From Eutrigla gurnardus (taxonomy: Eukaryota; Chordata; Actinopteri; Perciformes; Triglidae), in NCBI GenBank assembly GCA_963514095.1, contig OY741270.1, forward strand, positions 23,538,056-23,602,055: a DNA stretch of 64,000 nucleotides, in the 5' to 3' direction. Below, piece by piece: positions 9,804-20,322 of the stretch. Under the pieces are notes generated by a model. The model ran no database searches and was not told the origin of the DNA. It saw nothing but the letters and a program-made list of their open reading frames with translations. The translations under genes were made by a program, and so were the position numbers. The first letter of the stretch is position 1, and every line of letters starts with the position of its first letter.

Positions 9804-10656
9804 CATTTACATTTACATTTACATTTAGGTCATTTAGCTGACGCTTTTGTCAAAGCGACTTACAATAAGTACATTTGTCAAAAGAAGGAAACATAGAAAC
9901 CACAACGTATCATTGCCGATAAAGTAAGAGCTAAAAATAGAACAAGTGTTAGGTCCTCATGTGAGTAAAGTAGTACCTTAAGAGCAACAGTGCTATGATC
10001 AGAGTGCTATAGGTAAGGGGTTTTTTTTTTGGGGGGGGGGGTGTTAGTGGGTCATGCTATGTAGAGTCGAGGTGAAGTCTGAACAGGTGAGTCTTGAGCC
10101 TTGAGGACTCTGCTGTCCTGACATTAGTCGGGAGTTCGTTCCACCACTGAGGACCAGAACAGAGAAGAGTCGGGACTTTGCTGAGCGACATTTGTTTGAT
10201 TTCAGTGATGGTGGTACCAGCCGGCCAGCTGAAGTAGAGGAGCGAAGTCCTCTCTTCGGGGCGTGAGGTTTGACCAGTGTTTGAAGGTAGACAGGTGCTG
10301 TTCCATTGATGGCCCTGAAGGCCAGTGCCATCGTCTTGAATTGGATGCGTGCTGCAACAGGGAGCCAGTGGAGGTCACGGAGGAGGGGGGTCACATGGGA
10401 GGATTTGGGTAGATTGAAGATAAGGCGTGCTGCAGCGTTCTGGATACGCTGCAATGGTTTAATCACAGAGGCCGGGAGTCCGGCCAGGAGAGAGTTGCAG
10501 TAGTCAAGGCGGGAGATGACCAGTGCTTGGACCAGGAGTTGCGTTGCATCCTTTGTGAGGAAAGTCCGAATCCTGCGGATATTGTAGAGGGCAAACCTGC
10601 AGGATCGGGCCACAGCAGTGATGTTGGGGGTGCAGGATAGTTGGTCATCGATAGTT
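9804..10656 (-). mobile_element. L2 LINE 3' fragment
   Basis: A 5'-truncated L2 element in minus orientation, flanked by the duplication GGATTA (9798-9803 and 10657-10662). The tail of ACATTT repeats is at the left end. The interior reads as the C-terminal part of L2 ORF2 (ARSCRFALYNIRRIRTFL, LVISRLDYCNSLLAG, LHWLPVAARIQFK) with a frameshift after the SRLFSVL region. An empty site is visible at about 45040 (GGATTATGAATCAT). The same insertion is present at 55337-56196. Confidence 0.9.
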
Positions 10657-10744
10657 GGATTATGAACTCATATTCTGCTTTATATGTCTCTGCTCTATTT
10701 TGTTACTGATTTTATAATATATGATATTATTGTAAGCTCCTATG

Positions 10745-13046
10745 TGTCAGGACTGGACTTGAAGGAGGACTCAGGCGCAGAGTGAGGACAGCAGAACCAA
10801 GCTTTTATTCGCAGACTTTGCAAGATTCCAATAAACAGAGTGACAACGAAATTCGGCTATGAAATGCTTGATCCCTGACTTCAGGAAAAAGGGAGAGACG
10901 GGGAAGGGAAAGGGTAGGCAGCGGACGCAACAAACACCAAAACGGAAAAGCGCTCCGAAGGGGAGGATACAAAATAAAAGGCTAACTAATCGTCTACTCT
11001 AGCGAGGACTAATCTATGAACTTTAATAAACAGAAAACGCTCCAAAAGGGAGGATACGGGGCTACAAAAGGATTAACTACTCTCACTCTATGAATAACTC
11101 TAGAACGGAAAAACTCTCCAAAAGGGAGGGCACGAGGCTACGAAAAGGAATATCAACACTTACACTAGGAAGAACTCAAGAACAGAAAACGCTCCAGCAA
11201 GGGAGGAATATAACAATATCGCTAACAGGGCTAAAGAACAGAAAACGCTCCCAAAAGAGGAGGACAAAAACTACGACGAGAATACAAACTAAGGTAAATC
11301 ACTACTACGAGAATATCTAACTATGAACCTGGAACTTAAAACATTACAAAACCAAAAATCACTCGTCTTCAGGAAAACCTGAAACTCTGGAATATACAAA
11401 ACTTGGTCGAGAACGATAGCTGTGGTCAAGGGCTGGACGTATACGTGGGACGAAACACTCTGGCAAGGAGACAGGGGAAGACACAGACTATATAGACATC
11501 AGGGAGGGGAGCACAGGGGACAACAATCAGGGATTAGGGATGACGTCAGACCGGAGACACATGAGGAAGAGCAAGTGACCTGAAACGAGATGTGACAGGT
11601 AGACTTCCCCCTCCCCCTTCCTGTTTCAGCCACACCTTGCAATCAGTGATTAGTGCCAGGTGACCTAATCACTTAGTTCTTTGTTCAAAGATAGCTGCAA
11701 GCAGCCAGCAGCAGGCTTGCTTCGCTCTGTCCCAACACCACATTGCTTTAGGGATGCTAATGTTCAACTAAGGTATGTAGTTTTTGTAGTCTGTCACAGA
11801 CATACTGTTGGCTCTTTCTTTATGAGGTACCTCCCTGGTGTCTGCAGGTGTTTGCGGTAACAAGAGAGCTAAAGCAAGGTAGTGGTGGCGTCTCCTCCAT
11901 TCCCCCACGCAGTGCGGCGGTAGTGAGAGGAGTGTGGTGCACTTAGTGCCAGCCCATGCACATACGTTGTTTGGTGTAACTTGCAACCCTCAGGTATGCA
12001 GTTTCTTTATTGTATTTAAATGTTCAGTTTGGGATAATGGACTGTGGCTGTGGAGATGTTGCATATTATATGCCCCCTTGAACGGATTAATATACATGCC
12101 TTTCATACTAGGAATGGGAATATGATTGAGAACACCACGTGATCCAATTGTGGTTCTGGCAAAGGAGGAGCTCTGGCTACTGCTGTTTTTGCCCACCTTT
12201 TTCTTATTGATTTTTTGTATTTATTTCTCTGGTCGCCTTGTTTTTGGTAACCTTTTGTTGACTATCAACTCTTGATATTTTGACCAGTTTCCTTGTTTAT
12301 TTTTCTGGTTTATTTACCAGAATTTAGTTGAACTGTGTTGGAGAGAAGGCTTGTGGTGACTAAATATCTGAACCATTGACATTTTGAGTGGTGTTTTAGT
12401 GCCAGTGCAGGTGGGTTGTCATAGGCGTACAGGTGGGGGTCACTGGGTGCAGGGTCCCCCCCTTCTGGGTCTATTGCATGCAACTTTGCTGTGTCCTCTT
12501 TTATAGTAGAAGTGAGTTTTAAATGCCTCCATATAAAATGCATGACTAACCTGTGTGTCTTCTGCTTTGCAGTGTGAGCGGCTTGTTCTTTATGGTGCCT
12601 GGTGATGGTGACCCCCCCCCCCCCCCTTCCCCCTTTCCCTTCACGTACTCCCTCCTGTGGGTCTCTCTGACACCCTCTCCCCTGCACTGGTAACCTTTTC
12701 TTAGCATTTAGGATTTTGAAGTATATTTTTGTAATAAAACAATTGACTTTTAACATCTCATCTTTTAAAAATCTTTATTCATTAGAGCCACCAATTGTTC
12801 TGCTGTCTAAATAAAAAGTAAAAAGGTGTTTGAACTGGAACTCCCATCTCTGCTCCTTTTCTCTGTATTAGAACTTGTGTGCTAAGTTGGTATTCTCTGG
12901 GTGAAATTCCCAGAGTGGCGTTGTCACATTTGCTGGCAGGGGCTTACAGCAGCCCTCGCCACAGAGGAGAGTGACTTTTCAAAATAAAACATAAAATTCA
13001 CAAGACAGAAAACCCAAGACAGGACACCCCTCACCGCTGTGTGACA
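10745..13046. mobile_element. Unclassified 2.3-kb transposable element
   Basis: It is bounded by CTATG on both sides (10740-10744 and 13047-13051). It starts TGTCAGGACTGG and ends GCTGTGTGACA, giving a 5-base terminal inverted match TGTCA/TGACA. The paralogous region at about 45118 has a single CTATG and no element, which confirms an insertion. Inside are degenerate repeats of about 70 bp with the word AAAACGCTCC (about 10940-11330), a poly-C run near 12611, and the words TGGCGTTGTCAC near 12915. No coding frame of note. Class unknown: the 5-bp duplication and TG...CA ends fit an LTR-type element, but no repeated ends were seen. The copy at 56285-57206 lacks the middle. Confidence 0.7.
10940..11330. 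repeat. Degenerate tandem repeat of about 70 bp
   Basis: Four to five imperfect units, each with AAAACGCTCC or AAAACTCTCC, a purine-rich AAAAGGGAGG block and a GGCTA/CTAAC stretch. It lies inside the 2.3-kb element and is repeated in the copy at 56285-57206. Confidence 0.55.
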
Positions 13047-13390
13047 CTATGGGTTTCATGCCTCTCCTTGTTTTGTCTCCTCTGTTTCTGTTGTGCATTT
13101 TAATTGTGTTAAATGAATCAAATCAAAAATATTATTCTGCTTTTTTTCTCCAATAGAAATTTGAATAAGTTTAACATCATCAAGCGTTCCACAAACATCC
13201 GTGTGAAACAGGTTCAATTAGTTGCAGCTCTGACACATTTCAGCTGAGATTTGAGTCACTTCCTGTTAGGAAAGTTTATTTAAAAAATATTTGACTCTTC
13301 ATCCTAAAAGAAGCAAGAAGTTTTGTCCAGTTGGGACTGATTTCCTCCTCTGAGACGTTTGATGAATTGTCTTCATGATACAGACTGATT

Positions 13391-14718
13391 TTTGATTGAT
13401 TGATTAAATGTATTATTGTGTCATGCATAATCAATATGCCCAGCCCACAAGGGCTTACAAGACACCAATATTACACAACAAAAAGACCAGAAACCCAAAG
13501 TAGATGCTTAACAACACTAATACTAACAAAATAAACCATCCTGACGTTTCTTCCAGGCTTTTGCAACAAAAGAGGCTAACTTAAAAACATTGAAATTAAA
13601 CAACCCTTCAATCCTGTCATCATCAGTGCTCCAAAACATTTCAGGATACTGAATAAACATTTAGTTGAAAAAAGGTATTCTCAGCTCATCATAAAAAGGA
13701 CAATATAAAATCAAATGAGATTCATTTTCTACCTCTCCTAAGTCACAAAGTTCACAAAGTCTGTGTTCCTCTGGGATGTTTTTAAATCTGCCGACTTCAA
13801 GGGCCAGAGGAAGGATTCCTGTTCTTAACTGAGCACACAAGGATCTTTGATTTCTCCCTAAGTTTGCTTTTACATTAAATTCAGTAGCATAGTTATGTTT
13901 GATTTGAATATATGTTCGATATTTCGGTTTTAACAAGATGTCATTTAACCACTTTTTTTCAAATCCAAAGAGTAACTTTTCTCTAATTGTGTTTCCACTG
14001 CATGATAAATTATTTCTATAGATATACTGTAGTTCAGCTTCTCTGAAGACAGCATGAAGCTCTGCAGCCCATGGACCATTCTGAACTTCACTCCAAAGGA
14101 AAACCTTCTTACTGATCCTATTATCTGACATATTAATGAAACGATTCCACAGTCTAATCATTTCACATTTCCTCCTTATTGATCCAGGAATCCAACCCAT
14201 GTCACCCTGAGCAGCAGATTTATGAATGCCCAGAAAACAACGTATAGCTCTGTTTTGTACTGCATCTGAAATGGACCTTTCTTTAAATCCCCATATCCCT
14301 GCAGCATAATTCATAATAGGAGAAACACATGCATCATACAGTTGAGAGTAAGTGGAATATCCCAGGTCTTTACATATTTGTAACTTGTTAACAACAGACC
14401 CCAAAGCTCTGCTAGCTGAACCAGCCAAGAGTTTAATTCCATTTTCCTAAGTCATAAATTCATCAAGAGGGAATCCCAAATATTTGTACTCAGATTCATA
14501 TTCCAATGTCATGTTCCAGAAAGTGAAAATGTTCCCACTTCTTGGAACCCTTTTTTTTTCTTCCAAAAATGAATTATCTGTGTTTTACTCTGATTTATTG
14601 ACAGCCTCCATCTGTAACACCAGGTCTTTAATAAATGTAACATAATCTGTAAATCATCTTCTGATTCAGCCAGCAGCGCAGTATCATCTGCATACAGCAA
14701 AATACCCACAGTTAAGTC
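13391..14718 (-). mobile_element. LINE 3' fragment (copy A)
   Basis: A 5'-truncated non-LTR element in minus orientation. The protein reading starts next to the reverse transcriptase motif ILLYADDTALLAES and runs through a C-terminal region (CVSPIMNYAAGIWGFKERS) to a Cys-His motif, CELCDLGEVENESH, near the end. The frame is interrupted near 14550 and by a stop near 14448. The tail at about 13391-13430 is rich in TGATTGATT. The same insertion exists at 45461-46782 and 57551-58882, so it predates those duplications. The clade was not determined. Confidence 0.75.
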
Positions 14719-15295
14719 CTGGTTCAGTTTATCAGGATCATTCAAGACAGGCCTTCCTGTCTGCTTTTGTTTAACGTTACACTCTCTTCAGGAGCTGATC
14801 ATGTGACCTTCACCTGCATATTACACATGATGGAGGAAACCTGTCTCCTGCATTTTAACGGTCTGTTTGCATTTAATTAAAAGATGATGCATTTTAAGGG
14901 ATAACAAATACTAAAAAGGTAAACACTTCTTTAAAAGTATAACATGTTTCAGGTCTCACTGCTTTTAGCACCAAGACACAAGAACAGACAGTAGTTTGTC
15001 TAAACAATGGTTTGACCTTTTTTTCAGATGAATTCAAAAACAATTTCCCTGAATTGGAGCAGAAACAACACGGTTGCAGCTGGAGGCCCGATCACTCTGA
15101 ACCAAGGTTGGGCTGATAATGAAACTGGAGAAATATCTGAAAATGTTAAGAAATAATACTTTGAAGCAAGAGGCAGAGATCCCAGTAATGTGTGTGCTTG
15201 GTGAGGTTTGTGTCAGCTCTGTGTTCACTGGTCTGTGTCTCCTCAGCAGCTGCAGAAGGTTCCTGCTGCAGCTTCTCTGCAGTCTGACTGGGGGA
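14719..15295. other. Type-a V flank
   Basis: Non-coding sequence shared with the left flanks of V9, V10, V11 and, in part, V1 and V2. No gene seen. Confidence 0.6.
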
Positions 15296-15323
15296 GGTTT
15301 TTGTACGACGACAAATCACTGTG
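15296..15323 (-). other. V4 12-RSS
   Basis: Minus-strand CACAGTG (15317-15323), 12-base spacer, ACAAAAACC (15296-15304). Confidence 0.93.
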
Positions 15324-15782
15324 TGAACACCCGAGCACTGTTTATATAGTGGTAACTCTGACAGTAATAAACTGCTGCATCTTCAGCCTGAACTCCACTG
15401 ATGGTCAAAGTGAAGTCAGAGTTCCTTCCACTGCCACTAAACCGAGATGGTGTTCCTGATTCAAGTGTGCTAACGTATCTTATCAGGAGCTTTGGAGGCT
15501 GTCCAGACTTCTGTTGATACCAGAACAAATAAGTTCCACCATTAACAGGTCGACTAGTCTTACAGGTGAGAGCGACAGTGGATCCTGGAGTAGATGTCAC
15601 TACTGAAGGCTGAGTCACAGTCACCTGACCGCTGCATCCTGCAGGACAAAACAAATCATTCATTCATCAGCAGAAGGAAAGGAGAGAAAAGGCGAGGCGT
15701 CGTGTTTGAGATGTTGCCGAGCCAACGAACCTGTAAACCAGCAGCAGGCCAGCGTCCAGATGAGGATGGTGATGAGAGTCAT
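15324..15782 (-). CDS. Ig kappa-like V segment V4
   Basis: Family-1 V with leader exon 15731-15782 and V exon 15324-15638; both frames are open and the splice sites match V2. It starts QVTVTQPSVV, has the conserved Cys pair, CDR1 around VNGGTY, WYQQKSGQPPKLLIR, CDR2 YVSTLES and the CDR3 stem QSYHYINSAR. It lies about 780 bp left of J1 and faces away from it, so joining to J1 needs an inversion of under 1.3 kb. Looks functional. Confidence 0.92.
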
Positions 15783-15884
15783 GGTGGTTGTGGTCTCTGC
15801 TGTGTTGACTGACAGATCTGAGTCCTGCAGTGTTGAACTCACAGGACTATAAAGCTTCTCAGTTCACTGGAGGATCAGCTGACG

Positions 15885-15892
15885 ATGCAAAG
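15885..15892 (-). promoter_or_regulatory. V4 promoter octamer-like site
   Basis: CTTTGCAT on the minus strand about 103 bp upstream of the start codon. Confidence 0.6.
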
Positions 15893-16568
15893 CCTCCTCT
15901 CTATGGAAATGATTTCTCTGCTCTCAACAGACTGAAGGCAACGTGGGACACGAAATCAGGAGGAATACGGCTCGGATGAACAACATGGAGGATCTTAATG
16001 GAACAGAGGAAAACACTCACATTAAAAGTGCAGTTGAGGATTTAAGGATACGTTTGTGTTCACTGTGGTTGGTATGAAACGTTTGTCTGCTGTTCATTTA
16101 CTGACAGGATTTAATGCAAATCTATCAGATATTTCACTTTTTCATCATATGATTTTGTAAATCATCATTATCTATAAGCATCATGTTCATTTAACCATGT
16201 ATGAACTTAAATAAGACTGAAAATATGACTTATGAGGAGTCTGTTATCATTTCTCTCTGGAGTAGAAAAGTAAAAAAAAATCATATAATCAATCTTTATT
16301 TTTACATTAAGTTTAAGTCCATATAATTTGAAAGATTTTGTATATTCAATTAAATATAATTATTTCTATATTAATAGAAAAAGTGTTTTCAGTGGATAGA
16401 TTTGTCTCTCAAATTTAAAAATATGCTATAAAATTGATAAAAAAAACATGTAGAAGTTGAAGGAATAGGAGATAAATCATGACTTAATAAAAATAAATGA
16501 TTAATTATGCATTCTAACTATAAAATCACTCTGTTTTCAGTGGACAGATGCTTGTTCACAGTGCAGGA

Positions 16569-16607
16569 GGTTTTTGTACGGCCACTTAACGAGGTTGTAT
16601 CACTGTG
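16569..16607 (+). other. J1 23-RSS
   Basis: GGTTTTTGT (16569-16577), a 23-base spacer, then CACTGTG (16601-16607) directly before J1. It pairs with the 12-RSS of V under the 12/23 rule. An extra CACAGTG heptamer lies 5 bp before the nonamer (16557-16563). The V4-J1 spacer (about 15893-16568) is AT-rich and shows no gene. Confidence 0.95.
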
Positions 16608-16645
16608 GTGGACTTTTGGTGGAGGAACCAAACTCATCGTTAACA
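16608..16645 (+). CDS. Ig kappa-like J segment J1
   Basis: Reads W-T-FGGGTKLIVN and ends one base into the next codon before donor GTAAGT. The FGGGT motif is the kappa-type J bulge. The split codon is A + CT (Thr), whereas the J3-J6 units give T + CT (Ser). The intron to C1 is about 685 bp and holds no gene. Confidence 0.93.
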
Positions 16646-17330
16646 GTAAGTATCACAGATTTATGATTTCTACAACGTTCAATATTATAATCGCTTTGTC
16701 AAAGTAAATTTGATGAACCAAATCATTATTTTGGATCATTTATACTTTTTGGATATTTATTATTCATTAATCTAGGCTGATATTGGAGTTTAGGAAAACA
16801 CTGCATATTATTTTCCTATTATAGATGATGTTTTGGTGAAGTAGATGCAGTATTTTATTTTGTAACATTGAAACATCTGTTAGTGTGTTAGCTGTACGTT
16901 ATAAAATCTAATGTTGATCCAACAAATAAGAGGGTTTATTGTACATTCAGTGTCGCTGCAGTTTGTGTTCACGGTTCGTTGGTTCAAAGTGATGAAAAGG
17001 AAGTGAAACAGACAGATGTCAAAGTCTTTCACTGCTTACAGTTTACAGATGATTAATGAAACTTTTCTATTCCAATGACTCCTCAGTCACATTGTATATG
17101 ATTCTATAATGATTTAATGAGGAGAGCCGCAGGAGAAGATTGGTTCCTGTAAATGACAGAACTCCAGTCAGCGTTGTATTTGTTAAATCCTCCCTCCATC
17201 CCATGTCTCTGTGTGACCACAGCATCATGCACACAGCTAACCCTCAGTAACGTCACCTCTGTCATGTTCAGCTGTCTTTCCTACAGTGGAAGTTAATCTG
17301 CTCCTCGTGTGTCTCTGCTCTCCCCTCCAG

Positions 17331-17650
17331 CTGGCTCCATGATCCGGCCCTCAGTCTCCCTGCTTCCCCCCTCCTCTGAGCAGCTCTCTGGGGGCTCGGC
17401 CACGCTGGCCTGCCTGCTGACCGGCTACTCTCCTCAGGGAGCCGTGGTGAGCTGGGAGGTGGACGGCACCGAGGTGACGGAGGGGGTCCTGAGCAGCTCA
17501 GAGGAGGAGAAGAGCGGACTCTACAGCAGCAGCAGCACCCTGAGCCTGGGCCAGGAGCGCTGGATGGCAGGAGACCTGTACTCCTGCAAGGTCCTCCATC
17601 ACAACCACAACCAGATGCAGTCCCTCCACAGGAGCCAGTGTAAGGCCTAG
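17331..17650 (+). CDS. Ig light chain constant exon C1
   Basis: Single C1-set Ig domain exon of 105 codons after the split codon; acceptor CCCCTCCAG. It starts GSMIRPSVSLLPPSSEQ. Conserved Cys residues are at 27 and 85 of the exon, Trp at 41, and the last Cys at 103 (S-Q-C-K-A, stop), which would bond the heavy chain. C1 is the most divergent of the six copies: Gly at 73 and Asp at 81, where the other five have Ser and Glu. It has an open frame and normal splice sites. Its downstream poly(A) signal is altered (see 17841). Confidence 0.95.
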
Positions 17651-17840
17651 AGGGTCTGGATGGAGGCCAGGACAGGAGCTCTGCATGGGGGGAGCAGGAG
17701 GAACACACCTGCTGCTCTGAACAATCTGAGGACAACGTTTGTAGAGGAAACTATAAAGCCTTGTGTGACTGCTGTAAAGTAGCTAGAGAGTAATGTGTGT
17801 AGCTCAGCAAGTAGATGTGTGCGTTTAATAACTGTCTTTT

Positions 17841-17846
17841 TATAAA
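17841..17846 (+). terminator. C1 poly(A) signal, variant TATAAA
   Basis: The other five C units read TATAATAATAAAGC here; C1 reads TATAAAGC, having lost six bases and with them the AATAAA. TATAAA is a known weak variant, so C1 transcripts may end less efficiently or elsewhere. Confidence 0.5.
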
Positions 17847-17879
17847 GCGTTCACTGATGAATAACATGATGAAGTGTTT

Positions 17880-18331
17880 GGTGTTTTATTTTATTAACAG
17901 AAGTAAAGAATTAAATGGTTTCATATCAACTGGTTCTACTCCCTGCAGAAAATTAAAGTTTTAGATTCATCTTATAAAAATCGATATTTCTACATTACAA
18001 TACAATAATACAGACATGTGAAACTGAGGGAGGATTCTGCAGAAACTTCACCTCCATCCATCAGACAGAGAAGACAGGACCCACACATGCAGACGGACAA
18101 GGTTGCAGTGCCGAGGCTCAGTGTTCAATAAACCAGTTCAGGTTCGGTACACAGGAAGGCAGTCGGTGAAGATAACGGCACAAACGTCCGAGAGGAAGGA
18201 AAGCTGATTTTCCATAATCTTCTTTATGTTCATTACTCTACGAAATAAACATTTTAAATGATTGATACATTCAAAAAGGTTATACCGTCCTAAAATAAAA
18301 CTGTGGATTATAAGAAGTCAGTGTCTCTGTG
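17880..18331. other. Post-C flank
   Basis: A non-coding region shared with the flanks right of C3 (from about 38390) and C5 (from about 49950), including a CAGTGTTCAATAAACCAG word. No gene seen. Confidence 0.5.
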
Positions 18332-19514
18332 ATATTTGTATAGCACATTTCATCCACAAGCCAGACTCAAAGGGCTTCACATCATGACATGTCATACAAT
18401 AAAGTGAAGAAAAAAGAATTAAAATAAAATAAAGGCAAAATTAAAATGCATTACAGAAAGACAAGGAGAATAAAAACATATTTGCAATCATTAAAAACAG
18501 TGCAGACATTAAAAGATTTAGCAGAAAGCTATGGTGAACATAAACGTTTTCAGTCTAGTTTTAAAAGTGGTCAGAGTTGGGGCAAGTCTTACATCTTCAG
18601 GAAGTTTATTCCAGCTATTTGTTGCATAGTGACTAAATGATGCTCTCCCGTGATTGTTGTTTACTCTGGGAATCACTAACAGATTGGTCTCAGAAGATCT
18701 TAGTGGTCTAGAAGTCTTATATAGTGGGAGCATATCAGTGATATACTTCGGCCCTAGACCATGTAGTGATTTATATGTGAGCAGGAGGATTTTGAAATCA
18801 ATCCTCTGACATACAGGGAGCCAATGCAAGGATTTATGAATTGGTGTAATGTGCTCACATTTTTTGGTCTTTGTAAGAACTCTAGCAGCAGCGTTCTGAA
18901 CAAGCTGTAGCTGCCTGACAGGTTTTTTCGGAAGACCTGCAAGGAGACCATTACAGTAGTCTAGCCTACTAGTAATAAAGGCATGTACAAGTTTTTCTAA
19001 GTCCTGTGCTGACATGAGCCCTCTAAGTCTTGCTACATTTTTGAGGTGATAGTAGGCTGATTTTGTTACTGATTTAATGTGACTGTCGAAATGTAAATCA
19101 GAATCCATAATAACCCCAAGATTTCTGGCTTTGTTTGAGGTTTTCAGGGACAGAGAGTGAAGGTGTTGAATTACTTTAAACCTTTCTTTTTTAGCACCAA
19201 AAACAATTATCTCAGTTTTGTCCTCATTTAGTTGTAGGAAGTTTTGGCACATCCAGTCTTTGACTTGCTCAATGCACTGGCACAGAAGATCTATGGGGCG
19301 ATAGTCGTTTGGTGATAGTGCTACATAGATTTGGGTGTCATCGGCATAGCAATGGTGGTCAATGTTATTATTTTGCATGATTTGTCCTAGTGGGAGCATG
19401 TAGATGTTGAATAAAGTCGGCCCCAAGATTGAACCTTGGGGGACTCCACACGTTACATTGGTAGGTTCTGATACAAAGCCGCCAATGGAAACAAAATAGT
19501 TCCTATCTTGTAGA
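18332..19514 (-). mobile_element. Rex1/L2-like LINE, 3' part (copy 1, split by Gypsy)
   Basis: Minus-strand LINE. The reading enters from the Gypsy junction with QDRNYFVSIGGFVSEPTNV and continues through CGVPQGSILGPTLF, HHCYADDTQIYVAL (catalytic YADD present), FITSRLDYCNGLLAGLP and LHWLPVCQRIDFK to a stop near 18518. The 3' end lies at about 18332, where GATATTTGTATAGCACATTT is slightly shortened compared with copy 2. The other half is at 28256-29360. The reverse transcriptase frame was open before the Gypsy insertion as far as I can read it. Confidence 0.85.
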
Positions 19515-20291
19515 TGTAGTGGTAGGAGGCACCACTGCCATATTGAACCCTGGGGTCTGCTGCACCACGCCCTCTCTGGCTTATTAGCCAATTGTTGCTC
19601 TAACTGAGGGGATAAAGGTAGGCTGTGTTTTTCCCCCTGACCTCTCGCTTCCTGCCTCTTCGGCCCGCCCACTTCCGGGTCGTTGTATTCGTCGCTCACA
19701 TCGGAGTACAGGTAGGCGTACCTTTAGCGTGCTGTTGATGTATATTCATGTGCGTTTCGTTTAACCATAACTCTTTTATAGATCCGGCGTTTCTATCGCA
19801 ATCGGGGCGATATACTGGGGTCGTTGACTGCTGCTGACCGGAACATAGTCTGCTGGTCGCATGGTGCGTGGTGGCCGTCTCCCCTGCCACGCCGACCCTT
19901 TTCACGCCTCTCCCTCTTTAGAAGGGACGCTAAGTGACTGGACTGAACTGGGGTTTTTTGGACGCTATCGTGACGTAAGGTGCCACGGCTACGTTGCCAC
20001 CGCCGCTTCGCTGCCAGCCCGCTGCGGCTACGTTGCCACCGCTGCTTCGCTACCAGCCCGCTGCTGCTACGTTGACACCGCTGCTTCGCTGCTAGCCCGC
20101 GGCGGCTACGTTGCCACCGCTGCTTCGCTGCCAGCCCGCTGCGGCTACGTTGCCACCGCTGCTTCGCTGCCAGCCCGCTGCTGCTTCGCTGGTTTGGTTC
20201 GGGGTCCTGGCTGTTGCTCGTGTGGGACGTTACGAGCTTTGTCAGGACTCGCAGCCCCCTATTTGGACTGCGTGTGTGTGTGTGTGTGTGC

Positions 20292-20322
<31 letters not shown>

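Noticed and set aside
12611..12630. Poly-C run as a possible regulatory element
   Set aside because: Lies inside a transposable element and is a simple homopolymer of uncertain length.
13391..14718. Host gene with a zinc-finger-like C-terminus
   Set aside because: The LLYADD motif, truncated 5' end and two further copies at paralogous sites mark it as a LINE fragment.
17268..17735. 155-codon open frame antisense to C1, repeated at every C exon
   Set aside because: A shadow of the GC-rich, conserved C exon; Cys/Ser/Pro-rich and without any domain. It persists because the C exons are nearly identical.
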